A stretch of 6,627 nucleotides of DNA from VAZQ01 sp040510815 (GCA_040510815.1 JBEVIH010000268.1:1-6627), one strand, 5' to 3'; shown: positions 1 to 6,285, counted from the stretch's first letter. A program made the numbers and translations. The notes: a model not told the origin generated them from the letters alone.

Positions 1-525
1 TGGTTGATGCCTTCGCTCGGCACCGTCGACACCATGCAGCCGATCAACGCGGCGCCGCCCAACATGCGCGAGGAGATGTGCGGTGCGCATCGCAAGCGCC
101 AAGCCACCGAGGATGAGGACGACGTGGTCGCCGCCAACGTGACCTCCGACTCGCCCTACGCGGTGTTCCTGTCGAGCCTGCGTCCGAAGACCAAGGGCGC
201 GGGCCTGCTGTCGGAAGGCACGAGCGCGGGCGAGCCGGTCGTGGTCTATACCGGCCCGTTCCGCAAGCCGGGAACGGTAATCGTGACCACCGAGCCGAAG
301 CCGAAGGCGACGGATGCGAAGCCGAAGGCGAAAGCAACGGCGGCGGCGGTCACCTCCACGGAAGCAAAACCGAAACCAGCCGCCAAGCCCGCCCCCAAGG
401 ATGGCGCCACGGCGGCGACCGCCGGCGACGCTGCGCCGAAGCCCAAGCCCAAGAAGCCGCCTGCACCGAAGACGTCCGAGACCGCCCCGGCCACCCCGGC
501 GGCGCTGACCTCACAGGCGAGATGA
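1..525 (+). CDS. D-alanyl-D-alanine carboxypeptidase (penicillin-binding protein) C-terminal part, 5' truncated by window edge
   Basis: The reading frame is open from base 1, so the gene starts upstream and only about 174 C-terminal residues are visible. No catalytic motif (SxxK, SxN, KTG) lies in this part. The family call rests on the segment at 7-270 (PINAAPPNMREEMC, then SPYAVFLSSLRPK, then EPVVVYTGP), which I recognise from the C-terminal extension of D-Ala-D-Ala carboxypeptidase-like proteins of Bradyrhizobium-type bacteria. Such enzymes remove the terminal D-alanine from peptidoglycan stem peptides in the periplasm. From about base 292 to the stop the protein becomes a low-complexity tail rich in Lys, Pro, Ala and Thr with repeated KPK/AKP units, probably disordered. 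The TGA stop overlaps the next gene's start codon as ATGA, implying translational coupling to the CobW-type GTPase. The assignment is from memory of family tails and is moderately certain; an unrelated secreted protein with such a tail is the alternative. Confidence 0.6.
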   Translation, partial: WLMPSLGTVDTMQPINAAPPNMREEMCGAHRKRQATEDEDDVVAANVTSDSPYAVFLSSLRPKTKGAGLLSEGTSAGEPVVVYTGPFRKPGTVIVTTEPKPKATDAKPKAKATAAAVTSTEAKPKPAAKPAPKDGATAATAGDAAPKPKPKKPPAPKTSETAPATPAALTSQAR

Positions 526-1667
526 CCGAGCCCGGCGCGACGCGCCCCCTGGGTCCGGCCGAGCCAATCCCCCTCACCGTGCTGACCGGCTTTTTGGGTG
601 CCGGCAAGACCTCGCTGCTCAACCGCCTGATCGTCGATCCGGCGCTCGCCGACACCGCGGTGATCATCAACGAATTCGGCGAGGTCGGCCTCGACCACCT
701 GCTGGTCAAGCCGATCAAGGACGGCATGGTGCTGCTGCAGAGCGGCTGCCTGTGCTGCACCTTACGCGGCGACCTGGTCGATGCGCTCGAATCGCTGCTG
801 CGCGATCTCGACAATGGCCGCGTCGCCTTTCGCCGCGTGGTGCTGGAGACCACCGGCCTCGCCGATCCGGCGCCGGTGCTGCAGACCGCGATGGCGCATC
901 CTTATCTCGTGATGCGCTACCGGCTCGACGGCGTGATCACGGTGGTCGACGCGGTCAATGGCGGGGCGACGCTCGACGCGCACATGGAGGCGGCGAAGCA
1001 GATCGCGGTCGCCGACCGAATCGTGCTGAGCAAGACCGACCTCGCCGATACGGCGGAGCGCCGCGACGGCAAGGAACGGCTGGTGGCCCGCCTGCGCGCG
1101 CTCAACCCGGCCGCCGCCGTCCTCGATGCCGCGGCGGGCGAAGCGACCCCGCCACGCATCCTCGGCTGCGGCCTGTTCGATCCCGACCGCAAGATTCCCG
1201 ACGTGAGGCGCTGGCTCGCCGCCGAAGCCTATGCGCAGGCGCCGCACGGCCACGAGCATGGGTCACACCACCACGACGTCAACCGGCACGACGAGCGCAT
1301 CCGCGCCTTCGCGTTCGCGGCCGACGCGCCGATCCCGGGCGCCATGTTCGAGATGTTCCTCGACCTGTTGCGCTCGGTGCACGGGGAGAACCTGTTGCGC
1401 CTCAAGGGCATCGTGAAGCTCGCCGAGACGCCCGCGAGCCCGCTCGTCATCCACGGGGTCCAGCATGTCTTTCACCCGCCGGTGCGGCTGCCGTGCTGGC
1501 CGGACGGCGACGAGCGCACCCGCATCGTGCTGATCACCCGCGATCTCGACCCGGCCGCGGTCAAGCGGCTGTTCGACGCCTTCCTGGGCGCCGGCGCCCC
1601 CGACCAGCCCGACCGCGCGGCGCTGATCGACAATCCGCTCATTCCGTTCGGGGGCGTCGATCGGTAA
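522..1667 (+). CDS. COG0523/CobW-P47K family GTP-binding protein, probable metal chaperone
   Basis: This 381-residue protein carries the full signature of the CobW/COG0523 G3E GTPases. The Walker A P-loop GFLGAGKT is at residues 23-30 and the INEFGEVGLD switch segment at 49-58. The metal-binding CxCC motif (CLCC) is at 76-79, ETTGLADP (Walker B-like) at 109-116, and SKTD at 170-173 serves as the base-recognition motif, usually NKxD. A His-rich linker at 242-256 (HGHEHGSHHH core) precedes the CobW C-terminal domain, roughly residues 256-355. Family members use GTP hydrolysis to deliver metals, often zinc or cobalt, to client proteins in the cytosol. The ATG overlaps the preceding stop by 4 bp and has only a weak purine stretch before it, so it probably depends on coupled translation. 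No cobalamin, nitrile hydratase or Zur-type genes are visible, so the metal and client cannot be named. Family very likely; substrate unknown. Confidence 0.93.
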   Translation: MTEPGATRPLGPAEPIPLTVLTGFLGAGKTSLLNRLIVDPALADTAVIINEFGEVGLDHLLVKPIKDGMVLLQSGCLCCTLRGDLVDALESLLRDLDNGRVAFRRVVLETTGLADPAPVLQTAMAHPYLVMRYRLDGVITVVDAVNGGATLDAHMEAAKQIAVADRIVLSKTDLADTAERRDGKERLVARLRALNPAAAVLDAAAGEATPPRILGCGLFDPDRKIPDVRRWLAAEAYAQAPHGHEHGSHHHDVNRHDERIRAFAFAADAPIPGAMFEMFLDLLRSVHGENLLRLKGIVKLAETPASPLVIHGVQHVFHPPVRLPCWPDGDERTRIVLITRDLDPAAVKRLFDAFLGAGAPDQPDRAALIDNPLIPFGGVDR

Positions 1668-1745
1668 CAGCTCCCGCCCTTGCCACCTCCGGCCTCCTGC
1701 CCGATGCTGCGCGGAAAGCGCGCGGTGAGTCGCGTCGAGGGCGCC

Positions 1746-1750
1746 GAGGA
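1746..1750 (+). promoter_or_regulatory. Ribosome-binding site of acyl-CoA synthetase gene
   Basis: GAGGA lies six bases before the ATG at 1757. It fixes that ATG as the start, although the same frame stays open back to 752 through the upstream GTPase gene. The protein begins MGLIDRLA, which suits the family's N-terminus. Confidence 0.75.
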
Positions 1751-1756
1751 AACGCC

Positions 1757-3556
1757 ATGGGACTGATCGACCGGCTCGCGGCCGACGTGACATGCCTCAA
1801 GGGTGCGCTGCGCACCCTCAAGGCCACCACGCCGATCGCCAAGCATCCCACGCGCATCTTTCCCGCCGTCATCGAGGAGTTGGCCGAGAAGTACCGCGAC
1901 GCCCCGGCGCTGCTGTCTGACCGCGAGCGCATGAGCTATCGCGAGCTCGCGGAGCGCTCCAACCGCTACGCCCGCTGGGCGCTGGCGCAGGGCCTCGGCA
2001 AGGGCGATGCCATCTGCCTGCTGATGCCCAACCGGCCGGAATTCATGGCGCTGTGGCTGGGGGTGACCCGCGTCGGCGGGGTGGTCGCGCTGGTCAACAC
2101 CCACCTGAGCGGGCCGGCGCTCGCCTATTGCATCAACGTGGTGCATCCGCGGCACATTGTCGTGGCCGATGCGCTGCTCGCGCAGTTCGACACCGCCCGC
2201 GCCCACATCATGAGCGACGCCAAGCTCTGGCTGCACGGCGAGGCCGACGCCAACTTGCCGCGCATCGATCGCGAGGTCGACGCCCTGCCCGGCGACCCGC
2301 TGGCAGACGGCGAGCGGCGCCGGCTCACCATCGAGGACCGCGCGCTCTACATCTACACGTCGGGCACCACCGGCCTGCCCAAGGCCGCCAACGTCAACCA
2401 CTACCGGCTGATGCTGGCGAGCCACGCCTTCTCCGGCGTGATGGATACGCGCGCCGATGACCGCATGTACGACTGCCTGCCGATGTATCACACCGCCGGC
2501 GGCGTGGTGGCGACCGGCGCGGTGCTGATCAACGGCGGGTCGGTGGTGATCCGCGAGCGGTTCTCGGCCCACGAGTTCTGGGACGACGTAGCGCGCTGGG
2601 AGTGCACGCTGTTCCAGTATATCGGCGAGCTGTGCCGCTACCTGATCAACTCGCCGCCGCATCCGAAGGAACGCGAGCATCGGTTGCGCCTCGCCTGCGG
2701 CAACGGCCTGCGTCCCGACATCTGGGCGCAGTTCCAGCGCCGCTTCCGCATTCCGCGCATCATCGAGTTCTACGGCGCGACCGAAGGCAACGTCACGATG
2801 TTCAATTTCGACGGCAAGGAAGGCGCCGTCGGCCGCATCCCCTGGTTCGTGGCGCACCGCTTTCCCACCAAGGTGGTGCGCTTCGACGTCGAGACGCAGC
2901 AGCCGGTCCGCGACGAGCGGGGCCTCTGCATCGAATGCGCTGTCGGCGAGCCGGGCGAGGTGATCGGCAAGGTCCTGAAAGACGCTTCGAAGCCGGGCGC
3001 CCGCTTCGAGGGCTATGCGACCCAGGCCGAGACCGACAGGAAGATCCTGCGCGATGTGTTCGAGAAGGGCGACGTCTGGTTCCGCACCGGTGACCTGATG
3101 CGCAAGGACGCCCACGGCTATTTCTTCTTTGTCGACCGCATCGGCGACACCTTCCGCTGGAAGGGCGAGAATGTCTCCACCACCGAGGTCGAGGAGGCGA
3201 TCGGCCAGTTCCCCGATGCCCTGGAGACCAACGTCTACGGCGTCGAGATCCCCGGCCGCGACGGCCGCGCCGGCATGGCGGCGATGGTCGCCAAGGAGCA
3301 TTTCAACCTGACCGCGTTTCGCGACCATCTCATCGAGCAGCTGCCCGAATATGCCCGGCCGGTCTTCGTGCGCCTGCGCGGCGAGATCGACGTCACCGCC
3401 ACCTTCAAGCAGAAGAAGATCGATCTCGTGAAGGAGGGCTTCGATCCGGCCGTCAGCAGCGACCCGATCTATTTCAACGATCCCGCCGCGCAAGCCTTCG
3501 TGCTCCTCGACGACGCGCTCTACCAGCGCATCCGCGCCGGAGGGACCCGCTTGTGA
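1757..3556 (+). CDS. Long-chain acyl-CoA synthetase, FATP/very-long-chain type (AMP-forming)
   Basis: This is a 599-residue adenylate-forming enzyme predicted to activate long-chain fatty acids to acyl-CoA at the cytoplasmic face of the membrane, using ATP and CoA. The AMP-binding P-loop YTSGTTGLPK is at residues 200-209 and FYGATEGN at 338-345. FRTGDL at 442-447 contains the ribose-binding Asp. DRIGDTFRWKGENVSTTEVEE starts at residue 460 and is the hallmark of the FATP/very-long-chain synthetase branch rather than classical FadD. TATFKQKK (around 547-554) and the EGFDP that follows resemble the C-terminus of animal fatty acid transport proteins. The length fits the bacterial members of this group (about 600). 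The start is set by GAGGA at 1746. The stop overlaps the DUF924 start as GTGA. It could act in fatty-acid uptake and beta-oxidation or in lipid remodelling; substrate chain length cannot be read from sequence alone. Confidence 0.93.
   Translation: MGLIDRLAADVTCLKGALRTLKATTPIAKHPTRIFPAVIEELAEKYRDAPALLSDRERMSYRELAERSNRYARWALAQGLGKGDAICLLMPNRPEFMALWLGVTRVGGVVALVNTHLSGPALAYCINVVHPRHIVVADALLAQFDTARAHIMSDAKLWLHGEADANLPRIDREVDALPGDPLADGERRRLTIEDRALYIYTSGTTGLPKAANVNHYRLMLASHAFSGVMDTRADDRMYDCLPMYHTAGGVVATGAVLINGGSVVIRERFSAHEFWDDVARWECTLFQYIGELCRYLINSPPHPKEREHRLRLACGNGLRPDIWAQFQRRFRIPRIIEFYGATEGNVTMFNFDGKEGAVGRIPWFVAHRFPTKVVRFDVETQQPVRDERGLCIECAVGEPGEVIGKVLKDASKPGARFEGYATQAETDRKILRDVFEKGDVWFRTGDLMRKDAHGYFFFVDRIGDTFRWKGENVSTTEVEEAIGQFPDALETNVYGVEIPGRDGRAGMAAMVAKEHFNLTAFRDHLIEQLPEYARPVFVRLRGEIDVTATFKQKKIDLVKEGFDPAVSSDPIYFNDPAAQAFVLLDDALYQRIRAGGTRL
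3539..3544 (+). promoter_or_regulatory. Ribosome-binding site of DUF924 gene
   Basis: GGAGGG inside the last codons of the acyl-CoA synthetase gene lies eight bases before the GTG at 3553. It supports a GTG start overlapping the preceding TGA. Confidence 0.75.
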
Positions 3557-4113
3557 ACGGACATGACGGCGCGCCGGCGGCGCCCGCGGACGTGCTCGCG
3601 TTCTGGCGCGCCGCCGGGCCGGACAAATGGTTCACCAAGGATGCGGCGTTCGACGCCGAGATCGGGCGACGGTTTCTGCCGACCTATCAGGCCGCCGCCG
3701 CGAGCCGCCTCGCGCCCTGGGAGGCGACGCCCGACGGCGCGCTGGCCCTGGTCGTGGCGCTCGACCAGTTCCCGCGCAACATGTTCCGCGGTGACCCGCG
3801 CACTTTCGCGGCCGATCCGCTCGCCCGCGCGGCCGCCGATCGTGCGCTTACCCGCGGCTTCGACCAGCGGGTGCCCCAGGCCGATCGCCAGTTCTTCTAC
3901 CTGCCGTTCATGCACTCGGAAAACATGCCGGACCAGGAGCGCTGCCTGGCGCTGGCGCGCCGCTATGGCGACGATGAATTCACCAAATACGCCGAGCAGC
4001 ACGCCGATATCATCCGGCGTTTCGGACGCTTCCCCCATCGCAACGCCGTTCTGGGACGCAGCACTACGCCCGACGAACGAGCCTTCCTCGACGACGGCGG
4101 CTTTGCCGGCTGA
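3553..4113 (+). CDS. DUF924 family protein
   Basis: This 186-residue protein belongs to the DUF924 family of small, mostly helical cytosolic proteins of unknown biochemical function. The conserved blocks are all present: VLAFWRAAGPDKWF near the N-terminus (14-27), LDQFPRNMFRG (70-80), FFYLPFMHSE (114-123), and RRFGRFPHRN (155-164) followed by a TPDE..FL motif. The conserved His, Glu, Arg and Asp residues in these blocks could form a ligand site, but no reaction is established as far as I know. Length is typical, with no signal peptide or membrane segment. The GTG start is supported by GGAGGG eight bases upstream and overlaps the acyl-CoA synthetase stop by 4 bp, so the two are probably made together. 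That suggests, without proving, a role connected with acyl-CoA metabolism or simple co-expression. The family call is firm. Confidence 0.93.
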   Translation: MNGHDGAPAAPADVLAFWRAAGPDKWFTKDAAFDAEIGRRFLPTYQAAAASRLAPWEATPDGALALVVALDQFPRNMFRGDPRTFAADPLARAAADRALTRGFDQRVPQADRQFFYLPFMHSENMPDQERCLALARRYGDDEFTKYAEQHADIIRRFGRFPHRNAVLGRSTTPDERAFLDDGGFAG

Positions 4114-4131
4114 ACGACATCGGCGCGCGCC

Positions 4132-5133
4132 ATGCCCAAAGCCATCCGCATTCATGCCAACGGCGGCCCGGAGGTGATGCGCTGGGAAGATTTCGAGCTG
4201 CCGCCGCCGGGCGCCGGCGAGGCGCGCCTGCGCCACACCGCAATCGGCATCAACTATTCGGACGTCAACGTCCGCCGCGGCGGCTTCTACCTGGCGCGGC
4301 CGCTGCGGTTTCCGCTGATCCTGGGCAACGAGGCGGCCGGCGTGGTCGAGAGCGTCGGGCCGGGCGTCAGCGAAGTCGCGCCCGGCGACCGGGTCGCCTA
4401 TGCGGGCATGCGCGGCGAATTTTTCGAGGAGACCGGCGCCTATGCGCAGGCGCGCAACGTCCCGGCCGAGCGCCTGATCAAGCTGCCCGACGGGCTCTCC
4501 GACCGGCAGGCGGCGGCGATGATGGTCAAGGGCTTCACCGCCTCGCTGATCATCAATCGGATCTTTCGGCCCAAGCCGGGTGACGCCGTGCTGATCCACG
4601 CGGCGGCGAGCGGCGTCGGGCTGCTGTTGTGCCAATGGTCGAAGCACCTCGGCGCCACCGTCATCGGCACCGTCGGCTCGCCCGAGAAGGCAAAGCTCGC
4701 GCAGGCGCACGGCTGCGATCACACGGTCCTCTATCGCGAGGTCGATTTCGTGGCGGCGGTGCGCGAGCTCGCGCCGGCGGGCGTGGCGGCGGTGCTCGAC
4801 GGCGTCGGCAAGGACACCTTCGTCGAGTCGCTGCGCTGCGTGCGGCCGTTCGGCATGCTGGTGAACTACGGCAACGCCTCCGGTCACCCGCCGCCGATCG
4901 ATCTGCTGCAGCTCGCCAAGCGCGGCTCGCTGTCGGTGTGCCGCCCGGCGCTCAGCAGCCTGACCGCCGACATTGACGGCATGCGCGCCGCCGCCGCCGA
5001 GCTGTTCGACCTTGTTCAGCGCGGCATCCTGAAGATCGCGGTCACCCGCACCTATCCGCTGCGCGAGGCCGCGGCGGCCCATCGCGACATCGAGAACCGG
5101 CAGTCGCTCGGCTCGATGCTGCTGCTGCCGTGA
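4132..5133 (+). CDS. NADPH:quinone oxidoreductase, zinc-independent medium-chain dehydrogenase/reductase family
   Basis: This 333-residue protein closely follows the E. coli quinone oxidoreductase (Qor) pattern from end to end. GINYSDVNVRRGGFY (residues 39-53) is the substrate-side motif and GNEAAGVVESVGPGV (65-79) the GroES-like core. HAAASGVGLLLCQWSKHLGA (156-175) is the nucleotide-binding fold and quinone-oxidoreductase signature. NYGNASG, a GSL.VCRP segment and a final GSMLLLP complete the pattern. The Cys/His zinc ligands of alcohol dehydrogenases are absent, as expected for this branch. The likely reaction is NADPH-dependent reduction of quinones or similar electrophilic carbonyls in the cytosol; the true substrate cannot be fixed. 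The gene begins 18 bp after DUF924 with no clear Shine-Dalgarno sequence, so it may depend on translational readthrough from upstream. It ends 3 bp from the stop of the convergent minus-strand gene. Confidence 0.92.
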   Translation: MPKAIRIHANGGPEVMRWEDFELPPPGAGEARLRHTAIGINYSDVNVRRGGFYLARPLRFPLILGNEAAGVVESVGPGVSEVAPGDRVAYAGMRGEFFEETGAYAQARNVPAERLIKLPDGLSDRQAAAMMVKGFTASLIINRIFRPKPGDAVLIHAAASGVGLLLCQWSKHLGATVIGTVGSPEKAKLAQAHGCDHTVLYREVDFVAAVRELAPAGVAAVLDGVGKDTFVESLRCVRPFGMLVNYGNASGHPPPIDLLQLAKRGSLSVCRPALSSLTADIDGMRAAAAELFDLVQRGILKIAVTRTYPLREAAAAHRDIENRQSLGSMLLLP

Positions 5134-5136
5134 CCA

Positions 5137-6261
5137 TCACTGATCGATGGTGATGCCGAGGTCGCGCACCGCGCGCCCGAAGGCGGCGCGCTCCTGCGCC
5201 AGGAACGCCCGCACGTCCTGGGTCGGGCTCGGCTCGACACCCTGCGCGGCCAGGATCTCGCGCACCCTGGGATCGCCGAGCACGGCGGCCGTCTCCTGCC
5301 GCAGGAACGCCAGGATGTCCGGCGGCGTGCCCTTCGGCGCCAGCATCACGTTCCAGCTCGCCAGCTCGAAGTCCGTGACGCCCGCCTCCTTGAAGGTCGG
5401 CACGTGGGGCAGCGCGGACGAGCGCGCGTTGCCGGTCACCGCCAGGGCCCTGACCGAGCCGGAGTCGATCGCCGCCTTGGCGGCGGCGAGCCCGGCGAAG
5501 AACAGGTCGATATGGCCACCGATCACGTCGGCCACCGCCTGCGCGCCGCCCCGGTAGGGAATGTGCACGACTTTGAGGTTGTGGATGCGGCTGAACCACG
5601 CGCCCATGACGTGCGGCGGGCTGGCAACGCCGCCGCCGTAGGTGAACTTGCCGGGCGCGCCACGCAGCTCCGCGATCAGCTCCGCCACGCTGCTGGCGCG
5701 CATGTTCTTCGAGGTGACCAGCACCAGCGGCACCAGCCCGGTGACGGCGATCGGCTCGAAGTCGTCGATCGAATATTTGACGCTCTTCGACACTTGCGGC
5801 ACCACCACCACCTCGGAGGTGTAGCCGACATAGAGCGTGTAGCCGTCGGGCGGAGCGCGCGCCGCCAAGGTGGCGCCGATGCTGCCGCTGCCGCCCGGCT
5901 TGTTGAGCACGACCACCGACTGGCCGAGCCGGTCCTGGAATTTCTGCGCGATGGCGCGCGCGACCAGGTCGGTCGAGCCGCCGGCCCCGTAGGCCACCAC
6001 GATCTCGATGGTGCGATTAGGGTAGCGGGCCGGCTGCGCCTGGGCGGACGTCGCCAAAGATGCGAGCGCGGCGCCGAGCAGGGACAGCGCGATCGTAGGG
6101 TGGGCAAAGGCGCGAGCCCAAGCTCGATCTTGCCGCCAGAACGACGCAGCGCCGTGCCCACGCGGCGAACGATATCGCGGCGGAGCCGACGCGCGTGGGC
6201 ACGGCGCACGCGGTCGAAGTCGCGGAAAGGGCAGATTGCTCGTGCGTGCGCCTTTGCCCAC
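5137..6261 (-). CDS. Bug/TctC-family periplasmic substrate-binding protein with repeat-derived N-terminus
   Basis: Members of the Bug family (tripartite tricarboxylate transporter receptor, TctC) bind carboxylates or other small solutes in the periplasm. The body shows YPNRTIEIVVAYGAGGSTD (starting near residue 80 of the long form), then VVVLNKPGGSGSIGA and APPDGYTLYVG, TYGGG...PPHVMGAWF, and HIPYRGGAQAVADVIGGHID, all family hallmarks. The signal-peptide core IALSLLGAALASLATSAQA (57-75) with AQA|Q cleavage leaves a mature protein of about 299 residues, the usual size. The N-terminus is odd. No ATG exists in this frame, and the only plausible start is GTG at 6261, inside a palindromic repeat that encodes residues 1-56 (Arg/Pro-rich). 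AGGAG lies eight bases before that GTG. So the protein either carries an extended repeat-derived signal peptide or the gene has lost normal initiation. It follows a ThDP-enzyme gene by 24 bp, probably in one transcript. Family certain; start and functionality uncertain. Confidence 0.85.
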   Translation of the reverse strand: MGKGARTSNLPFPRLRPRAPCPRASAPPRYRSPRGHGAASFWRQDRAWARAFAHPTIALSLLGAALASLATSAQAQPARYPNRTIEIVVAYGAGGSTDLVARAIAQKFQDRLGQSVVVLNKPGGSGSIGATLAARAPPDGYTLYVGYTSEVVVVPQVSKSVKYSIDDFEPIAVTGLVPLVLVTSKNMRASSVAELIAELRGAPGKFTYGGGVASPPHVMGAWFSRIHNLKVVHIPYRGGAQAVADVIGGHIDLFFAGLAAAKAAIDSGSVRALAVTGNARSSALPHVPTFKEAGVTDFELASWNVMLAPKGTPPDILAFLRQETAAVLGDPRVREILAAQGVEPSPTQDVRAFLAQERAAFGRAVRDLGITIDQ

Positions 6262-6266
6262 CCTAC
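6095..6266. repeat. Palindromic REP-doublet (BIME/REPIN-like) element, 172 bp
   Basis: The ends are a perfect 19-base inverted repeat at 6095-6113 and 6248-6266 (GTAGGGTGGGCAAAGGCGC). An inner perfect 16-base inverted repeat lies at 6149-6164 and 6192-6207 (GCGCCGTGCCCACGCG). Each half folds on its own. In the left unit 6100-6113 pairs with 6149-6161, and in the right unit 6195-6211 pairs with 6244-6261. Both stems are interrupted at the same place by an aa-versus-c bulge after GTGGGCA. Two hairpin units thus face each other in inverted orientation, each with GTAG at its outer 5' foot, as in REP sequences mobilised by RAYT (REP-associated tyrosine) transposases. Spacer 6165-6191 holds the palindrome CGATATCG (6170-6177). 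Structure is seen directly. The REP/BIME assignment is inferred; I recall GTAGGGTGGGCAAAG-type repeats being frequent in Bradyrhizobium genomes. Confidence 0.85.
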
Positions 6267-6269
6267 ATT

Positions 6270-6274
6270 CTCCT
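6270..6274 (-). promoter_or_regulatory. Ribosome-binding site upstream of the Bug-family gene
   Basis: The minus strand reads AGGAG here, just outside the repeat. It is one base from an ATG at 6268-6266, too close for normal initiation and followed at once by TAG. It is eight bases from GTG at 6261, a normal spacing, so it favours the GTG inside the repeat as start. Confidence 0.6.
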
Positions 6275-6285
6275 GGCAGCGCGCC

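Noticed and set aside
1245..1290. His cluster as a separate metal-binding gene or a cloning tag
   Set aside because: It lies in frame in the linker of the CobW-type GTPase, where His-rich stretches are normal for the family.
752..1756. Possible 335-residue N-terminal extension of the acyl-CoA synthetase
   Set aside because: The extension is Arg/Pro/Ala-rich, overlaps the GTPase gene in another frame, and a good ribosome-binding site and family-like N-terminus mark the start at 1757.
1668..1756. Promoter or terminator in the 89-bp gap before the acyl-CoA synthetase
   Set aside because: I see no convincing -35/-10 pair. The only symmetry is a 4-bp GCGC stem around ggaaa, which is expected by chance at this GC content.
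1472..3493. A 673-residue open frame on the minus strand opposite the acyl-CoA synthetase gene
   Set aside because: Its frame mirrors the GC-rich third positions of the real plus-strand gene. The protein is Arg/Ala/His/Gln-rich with no recognisable domain, whereas the opposite strand encodes a full enzyme family.
3520..5082. A 520-residue open frame on the minus strand opposite DUF924 and the quinone oxidoreductase
   Set aside because: It spans two clear plus-strand genes and their junction, has compositional features of an antisense shadow and shows no motif.
5135..5155. Bidirectional terminator between the convergent genes
   Set aside because: The stem is only 6 bp with a 9-base loop, partly coding on both strands and without flanking T/A runs, so it cannot be supported as a terminator.
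5042..5599. Arg-rich minus-strand frame overlapping the Bug gene's 3' half
   Set aside because: It is a +1 shadow of the Bug gene; its fragments are the same DNA read out of frame and have no domain.
6087..6275. Clean target-site duplication flanking the palindromic element
   Set aside because: The sequences just outside (gcgcgatc and attctcct) do not match. A TA duplication is possible but lies within the inverted repeat, so it cannot be told apart from the repeat itself.
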